From contig PMTP01000171.1 of assembly GCA_003167305.1 (NCBI GenBank), positions 4,188-12,831 of the forward strand: a DNA stretch of 8,644 nt, given 5' to 3'. The notes below the pieces were generated by a model. It saw only the letters and a list, made by a program, of their open reading frames with translations. It had not been told where the DNA came from and searched no databases. The stretch comes from Acidobacteriaceae bacterium (lineage in GTDB: Bacteria > Acidobacteriota > Terriglobia > Terriglobales > Acidobacteriaceae). Of this stretch, positions 1 to 6,042 are shown in pieces. A program made the position numbers and the translations under genes. Each line of letters begins with the position of its first letter. Positions within the stretch are counted from its first letter, which is position 1.

Positions 1-63
1 ATGAGCCGGTGGCGCATCCCGCTTTGGTTTCCGGCTGCCGGTTGCGGCAACCGAAGGAATGCC
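1..63. other. 3' flank of the Sm-like gene, no gene seen
   Basis: These bases lie downstream of the minus-strand gene ending at 64. They contain a short inverted repeat, CGGTTG (39-44) and CAACCG (48-53), with a 3-base loop; an alternative pairing TGCCG (36-40) with CGGCA (45-49) competes with it. It could help to end transcription of the minus-strand gene, but there is no T-tract on that strand after the stem, so this is weak. The open frame running rightwards from base 1 is antisense to the Sm-like gene and is not credible as a gene. Confidence 0.3.
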
Positions 64-720
64 TCAGTAGATTGGAGTGACGGGCTGAGTGGGCAGGGTT
101 GGCATTTTCTGCTGTTGGCTATGCACTTCATGAAAGCCGACAATGGCAGCCGTCGTCACGGCCGCAAATCCAACGCCTGTCATGATCCAGAACGCCCTGG
201 GCGCTCCTGTTTGCAGATAGACGACATCGTCATAAGCCACCGGCGTGACCCCTGGATCGCCATACAGCTGCAGGCCGCAGGAATTCTCGTCGATGCTGAC
301 GATTCGGCCCGAGAATGCCACTCCGTTCTGCAATTGCACGCCGACCCAGTTGCCCATGCCGCGCTTGAGAATGCGCGCGTGAACAACGTCTGGAGTCAGT
401 GGATTGCGCGAGAAGCTGGCCATCGGCATCCCCATCTGAAGATCGAAGATATCGCTGTAGGCTACGGGCTTCGCCGCCGTATCGCCGTAGCGTTGCAGAC
501 TGAACGATTGCTCGTCGATGCTGATGATCTTGCCTGAGAATGCGACTCCGCTCTGCAAGCGCACTCCCACCCAGTTTCCCAAGCCGAGCTTGAGGATGCG
601 CGCGTGAGCCGTATCGGGAGTGAGAGGTTTCGACGCGGCATAGGCCATCGACGGCATCAGCAGCGCGCACACCAGAAGCGAGGCAACGCACGTTGAAAGA
701 GTACGGCTGAGAGAGTTCAT
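64..720 (-). CDS. Exported protein with two tandem Sm-like (LSm-fold-like) repeats and a C-terminal membrane segment
   Basis: Predicted 218 residues. The start at 720 is chosen because AAGGAG lies 7 bases upstream (728-733) and the protein then begins with a good signal peptide (about 1-29, ending AYAAS). Two ungapped 66-residue repeats follow, residues 32-97 and 107-172, identical at 45 of 66 positions by hand alignment. Each has the pattern GNWVGV-L-(S/N)GVAFSG-I-SIDE followed by a P-VAY-D strand, which resembles the beta-strand pattern of Sm/LSm-like folds that I associate with secreted or periplasmic Acidobacteriota proteins. A hydrophobic segment (about 176-196) and a short Gln/Pro-rich tail end the protein. 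No catalytic motif is visible; binding or assembly is the likely role, but substrate and partners are unknown. It is transcribed away from the ABC operon. The longer frame reaching 1047 extends into the divergent gene and is not supported. The gene call is firm; the fold is an inference. Confidence 0.85.
   Translation of the reverse strand: MNSLSRTLSTCVASLLVCALLMPSMAYAASKPLTPDTAHARILKLGLGNWVGVRLQSGVAFSGKIISIDEQSFSLQRYGDTAAKPVAYSDIFDLQMGMPMASFSRNPLTPDVVHARILKRGMGNWVGVQLQNGVAFSGRIVSIDENSCGLQLYGDPGVTPVAYDDVVYLQTGAPRAFWIMTGVGFAAVTTAAIVGFHEVHSQQQKMPTLPTQPVTPIY
205..627 (-). repeat. Tandem intragenic duplication, about 225-base period
   Basis: The two domain repeats of the Sm-like protein are encoded at 430-627 and 205-402. 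They line up without gaps at an offset of 75 codons. Both DNA and protein are alike, so this is an in-frame duplication, with most changes conservative or in the loop after the SIDE motif. Confidence 0.85.
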
Positions 721-945
721 CTTCGTTCTCCTTGGATTTCGGACTTCTTCAGGTAGGAACAGCGTCGCGCGGAAATAGTTGCGCCGCGCGGAAAATATAT
801 GTGGGATGAGCCGAAGCGCTACCCGCTTCATCAGCCCATTTCCGCCTTTCATCCGCTTTTTCAACCTTTCGTCCGGAAGCGCGTGCGCGGCGGCATCGTA
901 CCGTTTACATTCCAACAAGAGCAAAATTCGAAAAGGGAGCGGCTC
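721..945. promoter_or_regulatory. Divergent intergenic region between the Sm-like gene and the ABC operon
   Basis: This stretch must hold the promoters for both divergent units. It contains the ribosome binding sites of both genes (AAGGAG, complement of 728-733; AAGGGAG at 933-939, 6 bases before the ATG at 946). An imperfect direct repeat is present, CGCGCGGAAATA (766-777) and CGCGCGGAAAATA (785-797), with a 19-base period, followed by an AT-rich patch (792-800). I could not identify a convincing -35/-10 pair on either strand. Open frames that extend the ATPase upstream to 799 run through this region but lack a ribosome binding site and would add a non-conserved N terminus. Confidence 0.5.
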
Positions 946-1674
946 ATGGAAGAAATCGTCAACGTCGAAGCAGTCAGCCGAAGATTTTCGCTTGACAGCA
1001 GTCCAGCGCATCACCCGGCGCACAGTTTTGTCAGCGCCCTCACGCACGCCAGCCTGCGCGTCACCGCCGGCGAGTTTCTCGCCATCTCAGGTCCAAGCGG
1101 AAGCGGCAAGACCACTCTCCTGAACCTGATCGGCTGCATCGATCAGCCCACCGCCGGCCGCATCCTGGTCGATGGCGTGGATACCTCGAAGCTGAAGCCC
1201 GCCGGCATGAGCAAGCTTCGCCGCGAAAGAATCGGCTTTGTCTTTCAGACCTTCAATCTCATCCCTGTCTTCACGGCCGCGGAGAACGTCGAGTACCCGC
1301 TGCTGATTCAGGGCGTCAACAGCCGCGAGCGCCGCGAGCGTGTGGCCGCGGCCCTGGAAAGCGTCGGCCTCTCGGCCCGCGCAAACCAGCGCCCCGACCT
1401 GCTCTCAGGCGGCGAACGCCAGCGAGTCGCCGTGGCGCGCGCCATCGTGCATCGTCCCGCCCTGGTGCTGGCCGACGAGCCGACCGCTAACCTGGACACG
1501 CACAACGCCACGCAACTGATCGACCTGATGCACGGCCTCAATCGCCGGCTCGGCCTCACCTTCATCTTCTCCACGCATGATGCCCGCCTGCTCGAACACA
1601 CCGAGCGCATCGTGCGGCTCACCGACGGCGAAGTGGTTTCCGACAGCACCACCCAAGGAGGCAGCCGTGAGTAA
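946..1674 (+). CDS. ABC transporter ATP-binding protein, LolD/MacB family
   Basis: Predicted 242 residues, the usual length for LolD/MacB-type ATPases. It would hydrolyse ATP at the cytoplasmic face of the inner membrane to drive the FtsX-like permease encoded next. Visible motifs are Walker A GPSGSGKT (49-56), Q-loop Gln101, signature LSGGE (153-157), Walker B ending LADE with catalytic Glu178, D-loop NLD and switch His211. The start at 946 has AAGGGAG six bases upstream and places Walker A at the normal distance from the N terminus. The last 8 bases overlap the permease gene, so the two are probably translationally coupled. Families of this type move lipoproteins, macrolides, peptides or signals; with a LolA-like gene downstream, a lipoprotein- or lipid-related cargo is plausible, but no substrate can be read from the sequence. 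Confidence 0.96.
   Translation: MEEIVNVEAVSRRFSLDSSPAHHPAHSFVSALTHASLRVTAGEFLAISGPSGSGKTTLLNLIGCIDQPTAGRILVDGVDTSKLKPAGMSKLRRERIGFVFQTFNLIPVFTAAENVEYPLLIQGVNSRERRERVAAALESVGLSARANQRPDLLSGGERQRVAVARAIVHRPALVLADEPTANLDTHNATQLIDLMHGLNRRLGLTFIFSTHDARLLEHTERIVRLTDGEVVSDSTTQGGSRE
1655..1661 (+). promoter_or_regulatory. Strong ribosome binding site deciding the GTG start of the permease
   Basis: AAGGAGG lies 5 bases before the GTG at 1667. It is inside the last codons of the ATPase gene. It fixes the permease start there rather than at the ATGs further upstream in the same frame (from 1577), which would put ATPase-coding sequence into the permease. Confidence 0.8.
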
Positions 1675-2896
1675 GTTTCTTCTTCTCGCATTTCGCAACG
1701 TCTTCCGCAACCGCCGCCGCACCGTCATGACGCTCTTCATGGTCGGCGGAGGCGTCGCCGGGCTTCTGCTGGTCGGCGGCTTCTTCGCCTATATGTACAA
1801 CGGCATCCGCGAAGGCTCCATCAACAACGGACTCGGCCACCTGCAGATCTTTACCGCCGAGCACTTCACGCGCGATGAGGTCCGTGTCCTCGACACCGGC
1901 ATTGACAACTGGCGTCAGGTGGCCGCAGCCATCAAGACCGGTGCTCATGTTCGCGGCATCGCTCCCCGCATCGAGTTCTACGGCATGGTCTCCAACGGCG
2001 TAAAGACCTCCGTCTACATGGGCAGCGCCGTCGATCCCGATGCCGAAAAGAGCCTCGGCTTCGTCACCCACATCACCTCGGGACAAGACCTCGACAGCAA
2101 GCCCGGCGGCGAGGTCGAGGCGCTGCTCGGCGCCGGCCTGGCCAAATCGATGAATGTCAAAGTCGGCGATGGACTGACAGTCCTCGCCATGACCTCCGAC
2201 GGCGCTCTCAACGGCGTCGATGTGCAGGTCGCCGGCATCGTCAACAGCGGCATGAAGGAGTACGACGACCGCTATCTGCGCATCACCCTGCCCTCGGCGC
2301 AGCGCCTCTTGCAGAGCGACCGCGTCACCAACCTCGTCGTCGGCCTGGACGCGACGAAGAACACCGACAGCGTCTATGACGCGCTCGCCCCCGGCCTGCG
2401 CGGCCAGCCGCAAAATCTCGTGCTCAAGAAGTGGATCGATCTGGCTACCGCCTACAACCAGATTCACTCGCTCTTCAACACCATCTTCATCTTCATCGGC
2501 ATCATCGTCTTCTTCATGGTTCTCATGTCCAGCGTCAACACGCTACTGATGTCCATGATGGAGCGCACGCGCGAGATCGGCACAATGCTGGCCATGGGCA
2601 CGCCCCGCCTCTGGATCATCGCGCTCTTCATGGCCGAGGCTCTGCTGCTGGGCGCGCTCGGCGCAGCAGCCGGCCTCGTCGCGGGCAATCTCCTCGCCTC
2701 CCTGATCGACTTCTTCGGTATCCATCTGCCGCCGCCGCCCGGTTCCACCGAGTCTATGAAGTTCTACGTCTTCCATGTGCCCATGCTGATGTTCGGCTCC
2801 TCGCTGCTCGTCATTCTCTCCATGACGCTGGCTTCCATCCTCCCGGCGATACGCGCATCCCGGCTGCAAATTGCGGAGGCTTTATCCCATGTCTAA
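1667..2896 (+). CDS. FtsX-like ABC transporter permease (LolC/LolE/MacB type)
   Basis: Predicted 409 residues from a GTG start, close to the size of LolC/LolE. The topology is one N-terminal membrane helix (about 19-43) preceded by an Arg-rich NVFRNRRRT segment, a large extracytoplasmic domain (about 44-268), and three C-terminal helices (about 270-292, 315-345, 374-395). ERTREIGTMLAMG (299-311) is the classic coupling region of this family, and the end LPAIRASRLQIAEALSHV is also typical. It would form the inner-membrane pathway as a homodimer, since only one permease gene is present, unlike the LolC/LolE pair. The gene overlaps the ATPase and the next gene by 8 bases each. No membrane-fusion (MacA-like) gene is nearby, which argues against a classical MacAB efflux pump and for a Lol-like or signal-transducing role. 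Confidence 0.94.
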   Translation: MSKFLLLAFRNVFRNRRRTVMTLFMVGGGVAGLLLVGGFFAYMYNGIREGSINNGLGHLQIFTAEHFTRDEVRVLDTGIDNWRQVAAAIKTGAHVRGIAPRIEFYGMVSNGVKTSVYMGSAVDPDAEKSLGFVTHITSGQDLDSKPGGEVEALLGAGLAKSMNVKVGDGLTVLAMTSDGALNGVDVQVAGIVNSGMKEYDDRYLRITLPSAQRLLQSDRVTNLVVGLDATKNTDSVYDALAPGLRGQPQNLVLKKWIDLATAYNQIHSLFNTIFIFIGIIVFFMVLMSSVNTLLMSMMERTREIGTMLAMGTPRLWIIALFMAEALLLGALGAAAGLVAGNLLASLIDFFGIHLPPPPGSTESMKFYVFHVPMLMFGSSLLVILSMTLASILPAIRASRLQIAEALSHV

Positions 2897-3647
2897 AATC
2901 AATCGCATTCTGCGCATCTACCTACTGCTGATGCTGTCCGGCTTTCTCTTCGCAAGTGCTGTGGTTTGCCGCGCGCAGACTCCCGACGCGGCAGCCCTGC
3001 TGGCGCACTCCGATGAATACCGCAACGGCTGGCCCTCCTATGTCCTGAGAGTCAAGATCACCAACTACGAATCCGGCAAGGCCGATGAAGAACACTTCTT
3101 CGAGGTCTCGCAGAAGGGAACTGAAAAGTCCTACATCGAGTTTCTCAGCCCTCGCGAAAAGGGCCAGCATCTGCTCATGCTCGGCGACGATATGTGGATC
3201 TATCTGCCCGACACCAGCCGCCCCTTGCGCATCACCCCGCTCGAACGGCTCTCCGGCAACGCCTCCAATGGCGACGTCGCCCGCACCAACTATGCCGTCG
3301 ATTATTCGGCCGTCTATCTGCGCGCGGAAAAGGTGGGCGCGGAGAATTGCTACCTGCTCGAACTCACCGCCAGGCGCAAAGGCTCGACCTATCAACGCAT
3401 TCTCTACTGGCTGCGCGTGGAAGATGCGCGCCCGGTCAGGGCCGAGTTCTACCTCACCTCCGGCAAGCACATCAAATCCGCCACCTTCGACGCCTACGCC
3501 TCCATTGGCGGCAGAAGTCTTCTGATCCGCATGACGCTCTACGACGAGATCCGCCACAACTCACACAGCATTCTCGAATACTCCAGCATCGCCCCGCGCA
3601 ACCTGCCCGACAAGCTCTTCTATCAGGGACGCACTGATCGTTTCTGA
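2889..3647 (+). CDS. Exported LolA-like protein (outer-membrane lipoprotein-sorting family)
   Basis: Predicted 252 residues. A signal peptide (about 1-29, ending VCRAQ) is followed by a beta-rich domain of the LolA-like family often named outer-membrane lipoprotein-sorting protein. The family pattern is visible in SPREKGQHLLMLGDDMWIY and LPDTSRPLRITPLERLSGNA (together about residues 87-126), with a Tyr/Asp-rich stretch after it (about 134-142). The ATG at 2889 has GGAGG (2875-2879) 9 bases upstream and overlaps the permease by 8 bases; an in-frame TTG at 2871 would only lengthen the N-region. Cys27 lies in the signal region but not in a proper lipobox, so I do not call it a lipoprotein. Proteins of this family are thought to bind acyl chains in a half-barrel and carry them across the periplasm. 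Linkage to a LolDE-like transporter supports that, but the cargo is unknown. Confidence 0.88.
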   Translation: MSKINRILRIYLLLMLSGFLFASAVVCRAQTPDAAALLAHSDEYRNGWPSYVLRVKITNYESGKADEEHFFEVSQKGTEKSYIEFLSPREKGQHLLMLGDDMWIYLPDTSRPLRITPLERLSGNASNGDVARTNYAVDYSAVYLRAEKVGAENCYLLELTARRKGSTYQRILYWLRVEDARPVRAEFYLTSGKHIKSATFDAYASIGGRSLLIRMTLYDEIRHNSHSILEYSSIAPRNLPDKLFYQGRTDRF

Positions 3648-3655
3648 TGGATCGA

Positions 3656-3676
3656 CCTTCATTCTCGAATGAAAGG
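3656..3676 (+). promoter_or_regulatory. Small hairpin overlapping the ribosome binding site of the first DUF2141 gene
   Basis: CCTTCATT (3656-3663) can pair with AATGA(A)AGG (3668-3676, one bulged A) around the loop CTCG. The right arm covers the AAAGGA ribosome binding site (3672-3677) of the gene starting at 3685. It could lower translation of that gene relative to the genes before it; there is no direct evidence. Confidence 0.35.
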
Positions 3677-3684
3677 AAAATGAA

Positions 3685-4158
3685 ATGTTCTCGACCTGCC
3701 GCACAATCAGACTGATCGCCGCTATGACGCTGCTTTTGTGCGCCCTGCTCTCGCTCTCCGCTGCTCGGCTCGCCGCGCAAGCCCCGGCAGCGTCCGCGCC
3801 GAACGCCTCCACACTCACCTTGCGCATCACCGGAATCCGCAATGCGAATGGTATCATCCGCTTCACTCTCTACCGCGATTCCAACTTCGTCGAAAAGCGC
3901 GATGTCCAAATCGACGCCAACACATTGACCGCCCAAACCGTCTTCGCGAATCTGCCGCGGGGCGTTTACTCGGTGAACTTGTTCCATGACGAAAACATGA
4001 ATGGCAAGATGGATACGAATCTCTTTGGAATGCCGGTGGAGGGCTACGGCTTCTCCAACAATCCTGTAAAAAGAATGGGCAAGCCGGGATTCGATGAAAC
4101 GAATTTTCCGTTGAATCAGCCGGAAGCCGCAATCGAAATCAAAATGATCTATTGGTAA
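3685..4158 (+). CDS. Secreted DUF2141 protein, first of two tandem copies
   Basis: Predicted 157 residues: a signal peptide (about 1-32, ending RLAAQ) and one DUF2141 domain (about 43-157). Family hallmarks are visible: an N-terminal TLRITGIRNANG strand, NLPRGVYSV, the acidic loop DENMNGKMD (102-110), then GMPVEGYGFSNN. The loop resembles a calcium-binding DxNxNGxxD loop, so metal binding is possible but untested. The ATG at 3685 has AAAGGA 7 bases upstream; an overlapping ATG at 3680 in another frame soon meets a stop. It starts 37 bases after the LolA-like gene and so is probably in the same transcript. Function of DUF2141 is not known to me beyond being a small exported beta-rich domain. 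It is about two-thirds identical to the next gene product. Confidence 0.9.
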   Translation: MFSTCRTIRLIAAMTLLLCALLSLSAARLAAQAPAASAPNASTLTLRITGIRNANGIIRFTLYRDSNFVEKRDVQIDANTLTAQTVFANLPRGVYSVNLFHDENMNGKMDTNLFGMPVEGYGFSNNPVKRMGKPGFDETNFPLNQPEAAIEIKMIYW

Positions 4159-4264
4159 AGGCGGCCTGAGTCGCTTGAGAAAGAACTGAATGTCTGAGCA
4201 AGGCTGAGAACGCGAAATGCCCGGCAAAGCCATTCGCAACCAACTTCGCAAAAAGGAGACTGAG

Positions 4265-4744
4265 ATGATGAGAACCCTCTTCAAATCCGAACGATTCGCT
4301 GGAATATTCTTGCTCTGCTGCGCGCTGCTGGCGGCCTCCGCCAGCCGGCTTGCGGCGCAAACGCAACCTAAACCAGCACCTGCGCAAATAACCTCCACAC
4401 TTACGGTAAAAGTAACAGGCCTGCACAATGCAACCGGAAAGGTCCGTCTGACTCTGATGCGCGATTCAAATACCGTTGAGAAGCGGGAGGCCGAGATCGA
4501 CGCCGGGACGTTGAGCGCCCAGACCGTTTTCGAAAACCTCCCGCAAGGGGTCTACTCCGTTTTCGTATTCCAAGATGAAAACATGAACGGAAAGATGGAT
4601 TTTGATGAGATGGGAATCCCGCTCGAAGGCTACGGCGCCTCCAACAATCCCGAAAAGAGGATGGGGCCTCCGGATCCCGACGAGGCAAAGTTCACGGTCA
4701 ATCAACCGAAAGTCGCAATCGAAATCAAACTGATCTATTGGTAA
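4265..4744 (+). CDS. Secreted DUF2141 protein, second tandem copy
   Basis: Predicted 159 residues, with a signal peptide (about 1-32, also ending RLAAQ) and a DUF2141 domain. From STLTV to the C terminus it aligns without gaps to the previous protein, identical at 77 of 116 positions by hand count, including the acidic loop DENMNGKMD (104-112), here followed by FDE, which adds more acidic residues, and the shared C-terminal IYW. The ATG at 4265 is preceded by AAGGAG (4253-4258) at 6 bases; an in-frame ATG at 4217 lacks a binding site and would precede the signal peptide with a non-hydrophobic leader. It starts 106 bases after its paralogue. Local GC is clearly lower than in the ABC genes (23 of 60 at 4561-4620, against 40 of 60 at 2581-2640). 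The pair arose by tandem duplication and both copies look intact. Confidence 0.9.
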   Translation: MMRTLFKSERFAGIFLLCCALLAASASRLAAQTQPKPAPAQITSTLTVKVTGLHNATGKVRLTLMRDSNTVEKREAEIDAGTLSAQTVFENLPQGVYSVFVFQDENMNGKMDFDEMGIPLEGYGASNNPEKRMGPPDPDEAKFTVNQPKVAIEIKLIYW

Positions 4745-4749
4745 AGGGA

Positions 4750-4801
4750 GCCGGGTGCCCCAGGTCTCGCTTTTGAGACCTGGGAAACCAGAACTCCCGG
4801 C
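4750..4801 (+). terminator. Two-tier inverted repeat between the DUF2141 and barrel genes (REP-like element or attenuator)
   Basis: A perfect 10-base inverted repeat, CCCAGGTCTC (4759-4768) and GAGACCTGGG (4775-4784), encloses the loop GCTTTT. An outer 6-base repeat, GCCGGG (4750-4755) and CCCGGC (4796-4801), closes it over an asymmetric internal loop. No T-run follows on the plus strand, so it is not a standard intrinsic terminator. It may be a dispersed palindromic repeat, an RNA-stabilising hairpin at the 3' end of the DUF2141 message, or an attenuator that lowers expression of the barrel, kinase and regulator. Confidence 0.6.
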
Positions 4802-4842
4802 AGCATTTGTTGATGTTATCCAGAAAGCTCAGAGCAAACCCG

Positions 4843-6042
4843 ATGAAACTCGCACTCACATTGCCGGCTCTTCTGCTCCTCGCCCTCGCGGCCTCCGCCG
4901 CCGCGCAGGATTCGCCGCCAGAGCCCCGCCGCGATTTTCGCTACTCGCTTGCGGCTATTAACGATGCAACCTTCGATAGCAGCCTGCAGCCGCCGCTGCC
5001 GGCGTCGGCGTCGATGCTTACGGAACCTTCAGTCACGCTCTTGCAGAATCAGTTGCTGCTTGAACCTTCTTTCACGCTGCGCTACTGCTCTCGCTGGAGC
5101 CTCGCCGCGAGCGCGGTGGGGCTCGCAGATACTTTTCATGGCCTTTCCGCCGCTGACTTCAATCTACCGCCGGGCAATGTCGCGGCGAGTGAAGAACTCA
5201 ACGCCGCGCTTGAGCCGTATACCGGCACGCACACGCAACTGCGCATGAAAGAGACGTATGGCGGCCTCTCCGCCGGTGACTTCGACTTCATGGCGGGCCG
5301 GCGAATTGTGCGTTGGGGAACCGGCTATGCCTTCACCGCGACCGGTGTTCTTGATCCGCCGCGCGATCCCGCCAACCCCACCGACCGCTTGAATCTCAAC
5401 CAGGGCCGCGACATGTTCAAGGCGGACTTTGTCCACGGCCCGCACGCTCTTTCGCTGGCATGGTCAACGGCCGCGCTGGCTCCCGCCGGGTCAAACCTGC
5501 ACGACACCACCGCTTTCCGGTATAACGTTCTTGTGCATAGATTCGACACTTCGCTGATTGCCGGCGACGACCGCGGCGGTGACAGTTTTGGCGGCCTCAC
5601 CTTCACCCGCGTCTTCGGCCAGGCCTGGGAGCTGCACGGCGAGGCCGCATGGCGCGAGCAAGGCGCTATCTTGATGGGCGCAAAATACACCACCACATGG
5701 GGCGTCTCCTTTATAGGGGAGTTCTACACCCCGCCCAATACCGCGTACTATCGAGATATGTCCATCTCACCCTCAGCCGGCCGCCAGCATTATGCTTTCC
5801 TTTATGCGGGCAAATCGCGGCTGCGCGAACTGCCCGGATGGAAGCAATGGGATCTGGCCGCCTCGATGGTCGAGAACCTGAATGACAACAGTTACATTGT
5901 AATCTTCGACGCCACCCGGCGCTTCGGCAATCACTTCTCCACTTATCTACACCTGCAAGTTCCGCGGGGAAGCAAAAGCTCGGATTACGGAGCCACGCCC
6001 TACGCAGCCGCCACCTCCGTGGGAGTCAAATTCCAGCTATGA
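4843..6042 (+). CDS. Predicted outer-membrane beta-barrel protein
   Basis: Predicted 399 residues. The start at 4843 gives a compact signal peptide, MKLALTLPALLLLALAASAA, then a cleavage region near AAAQ-DS. An in-frame ATG at 4813 and TTGs at 4807 and 4810 are alternatives adding 10-12 residues; none has a good ribosome binding site, so the start is uncertain. The mature protein is rich in alternating polar/hydrophobic stretches with aromatic residues, for example TFTRVFGQAWELHGEAAWRE, WGVSFIGEFY and FSTYLHLQV, and ends SVGVKFQL, which looks like a terminal beta-strand. Overall it resembles DUF1302-like or alginate-export-like barrels, though I cannot assign a family with certainty. It is the obvious outer-membrane partner for the LolA-like and ABC proteins upstream. 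Its stop codon overlaps the start of the kinase gene (ATGA), indicating co-translation. Confidence 0.78.
   Translation: MKLALTLPALLLLALAASAAAQDSPPEPRRDFRYSLAAINDATFDSSLQPPLPASASMLTEPSVTLLQNQLLLEPSFTLRYCSRWSLAASAVGLADTFHGLSAADFNLPPGNVAASEELNAALEPYTGTHTQLRMKETYGGLSAGDFDFMAGRRIVRWGTGYAFTATGVLDPPRDPANPTDRLNLNQGRDMFKADFVHGPHALSLAWSTAALAPAGSNLHDTTAFRYNVLVHRFDTSLIAGDDRGGDSFGGLTFTRVFGQAWELHGEAAWREQGAILMGAKYTTTWGVSFIGEFYTPPNTAYYRDMSISPSAGRQHYAFLYAGKSRLRELPGWKQWDLAASMVENLNDNSYIVIFDATRRFGNHFSTYLHLQVPRGSKSSDYGATPYAAATSVGVKFQL

Noticed and set aside
1..537. Plus-strand open frame from the first base
   Set aside because: It is antisense to the duplicated Sm-like gene; its apparent internal repeat is only the mirror of that gene's duplication.
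900..908. ACCGTTTAC resembles a LytTR-regulator half-site upstream of the ATPase
   Set aside because: It fits the remembered consensus at most positions, but I found no second copy about 21-22 bases away on either side, and single matches to so loose a pattern are common.
904..932. TTTACA and TTCGAA with a 17-base gap as a promoter for the ABC operon
   Set aside because: The -10 match is poor, and transcription would start within the ribosome binding site of the ATPase gene, leaving no usable leader.
1619..2467. Long antisense open frame (282 codons) opposite the ATPase end and the permease
   Set aside because: It is opposite two genes with clear family motifs. The product is an acidic, Val/Asp/Ala-rich sequence typical of the reverse strand of GC-rich genes, with no recognisable domain.
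1667..2896. Permease as part of a MacAB drug-efflux pump
   Set aside because: The ATPase is a separate protein of LolD size, there is no MacA-like adaptor nearby, and a LolA-like gene follows, so a Lol-like reading fits better, although MacB-type relatives remain possible.
3472..4428. Antisense open frame of 318 codons across the LolA-like and DUF2141 genes
   Set aside because: It spans three real genes and their gaps, with no ribosome binding site or domain; open frames of this length are expected by chance at high GC.
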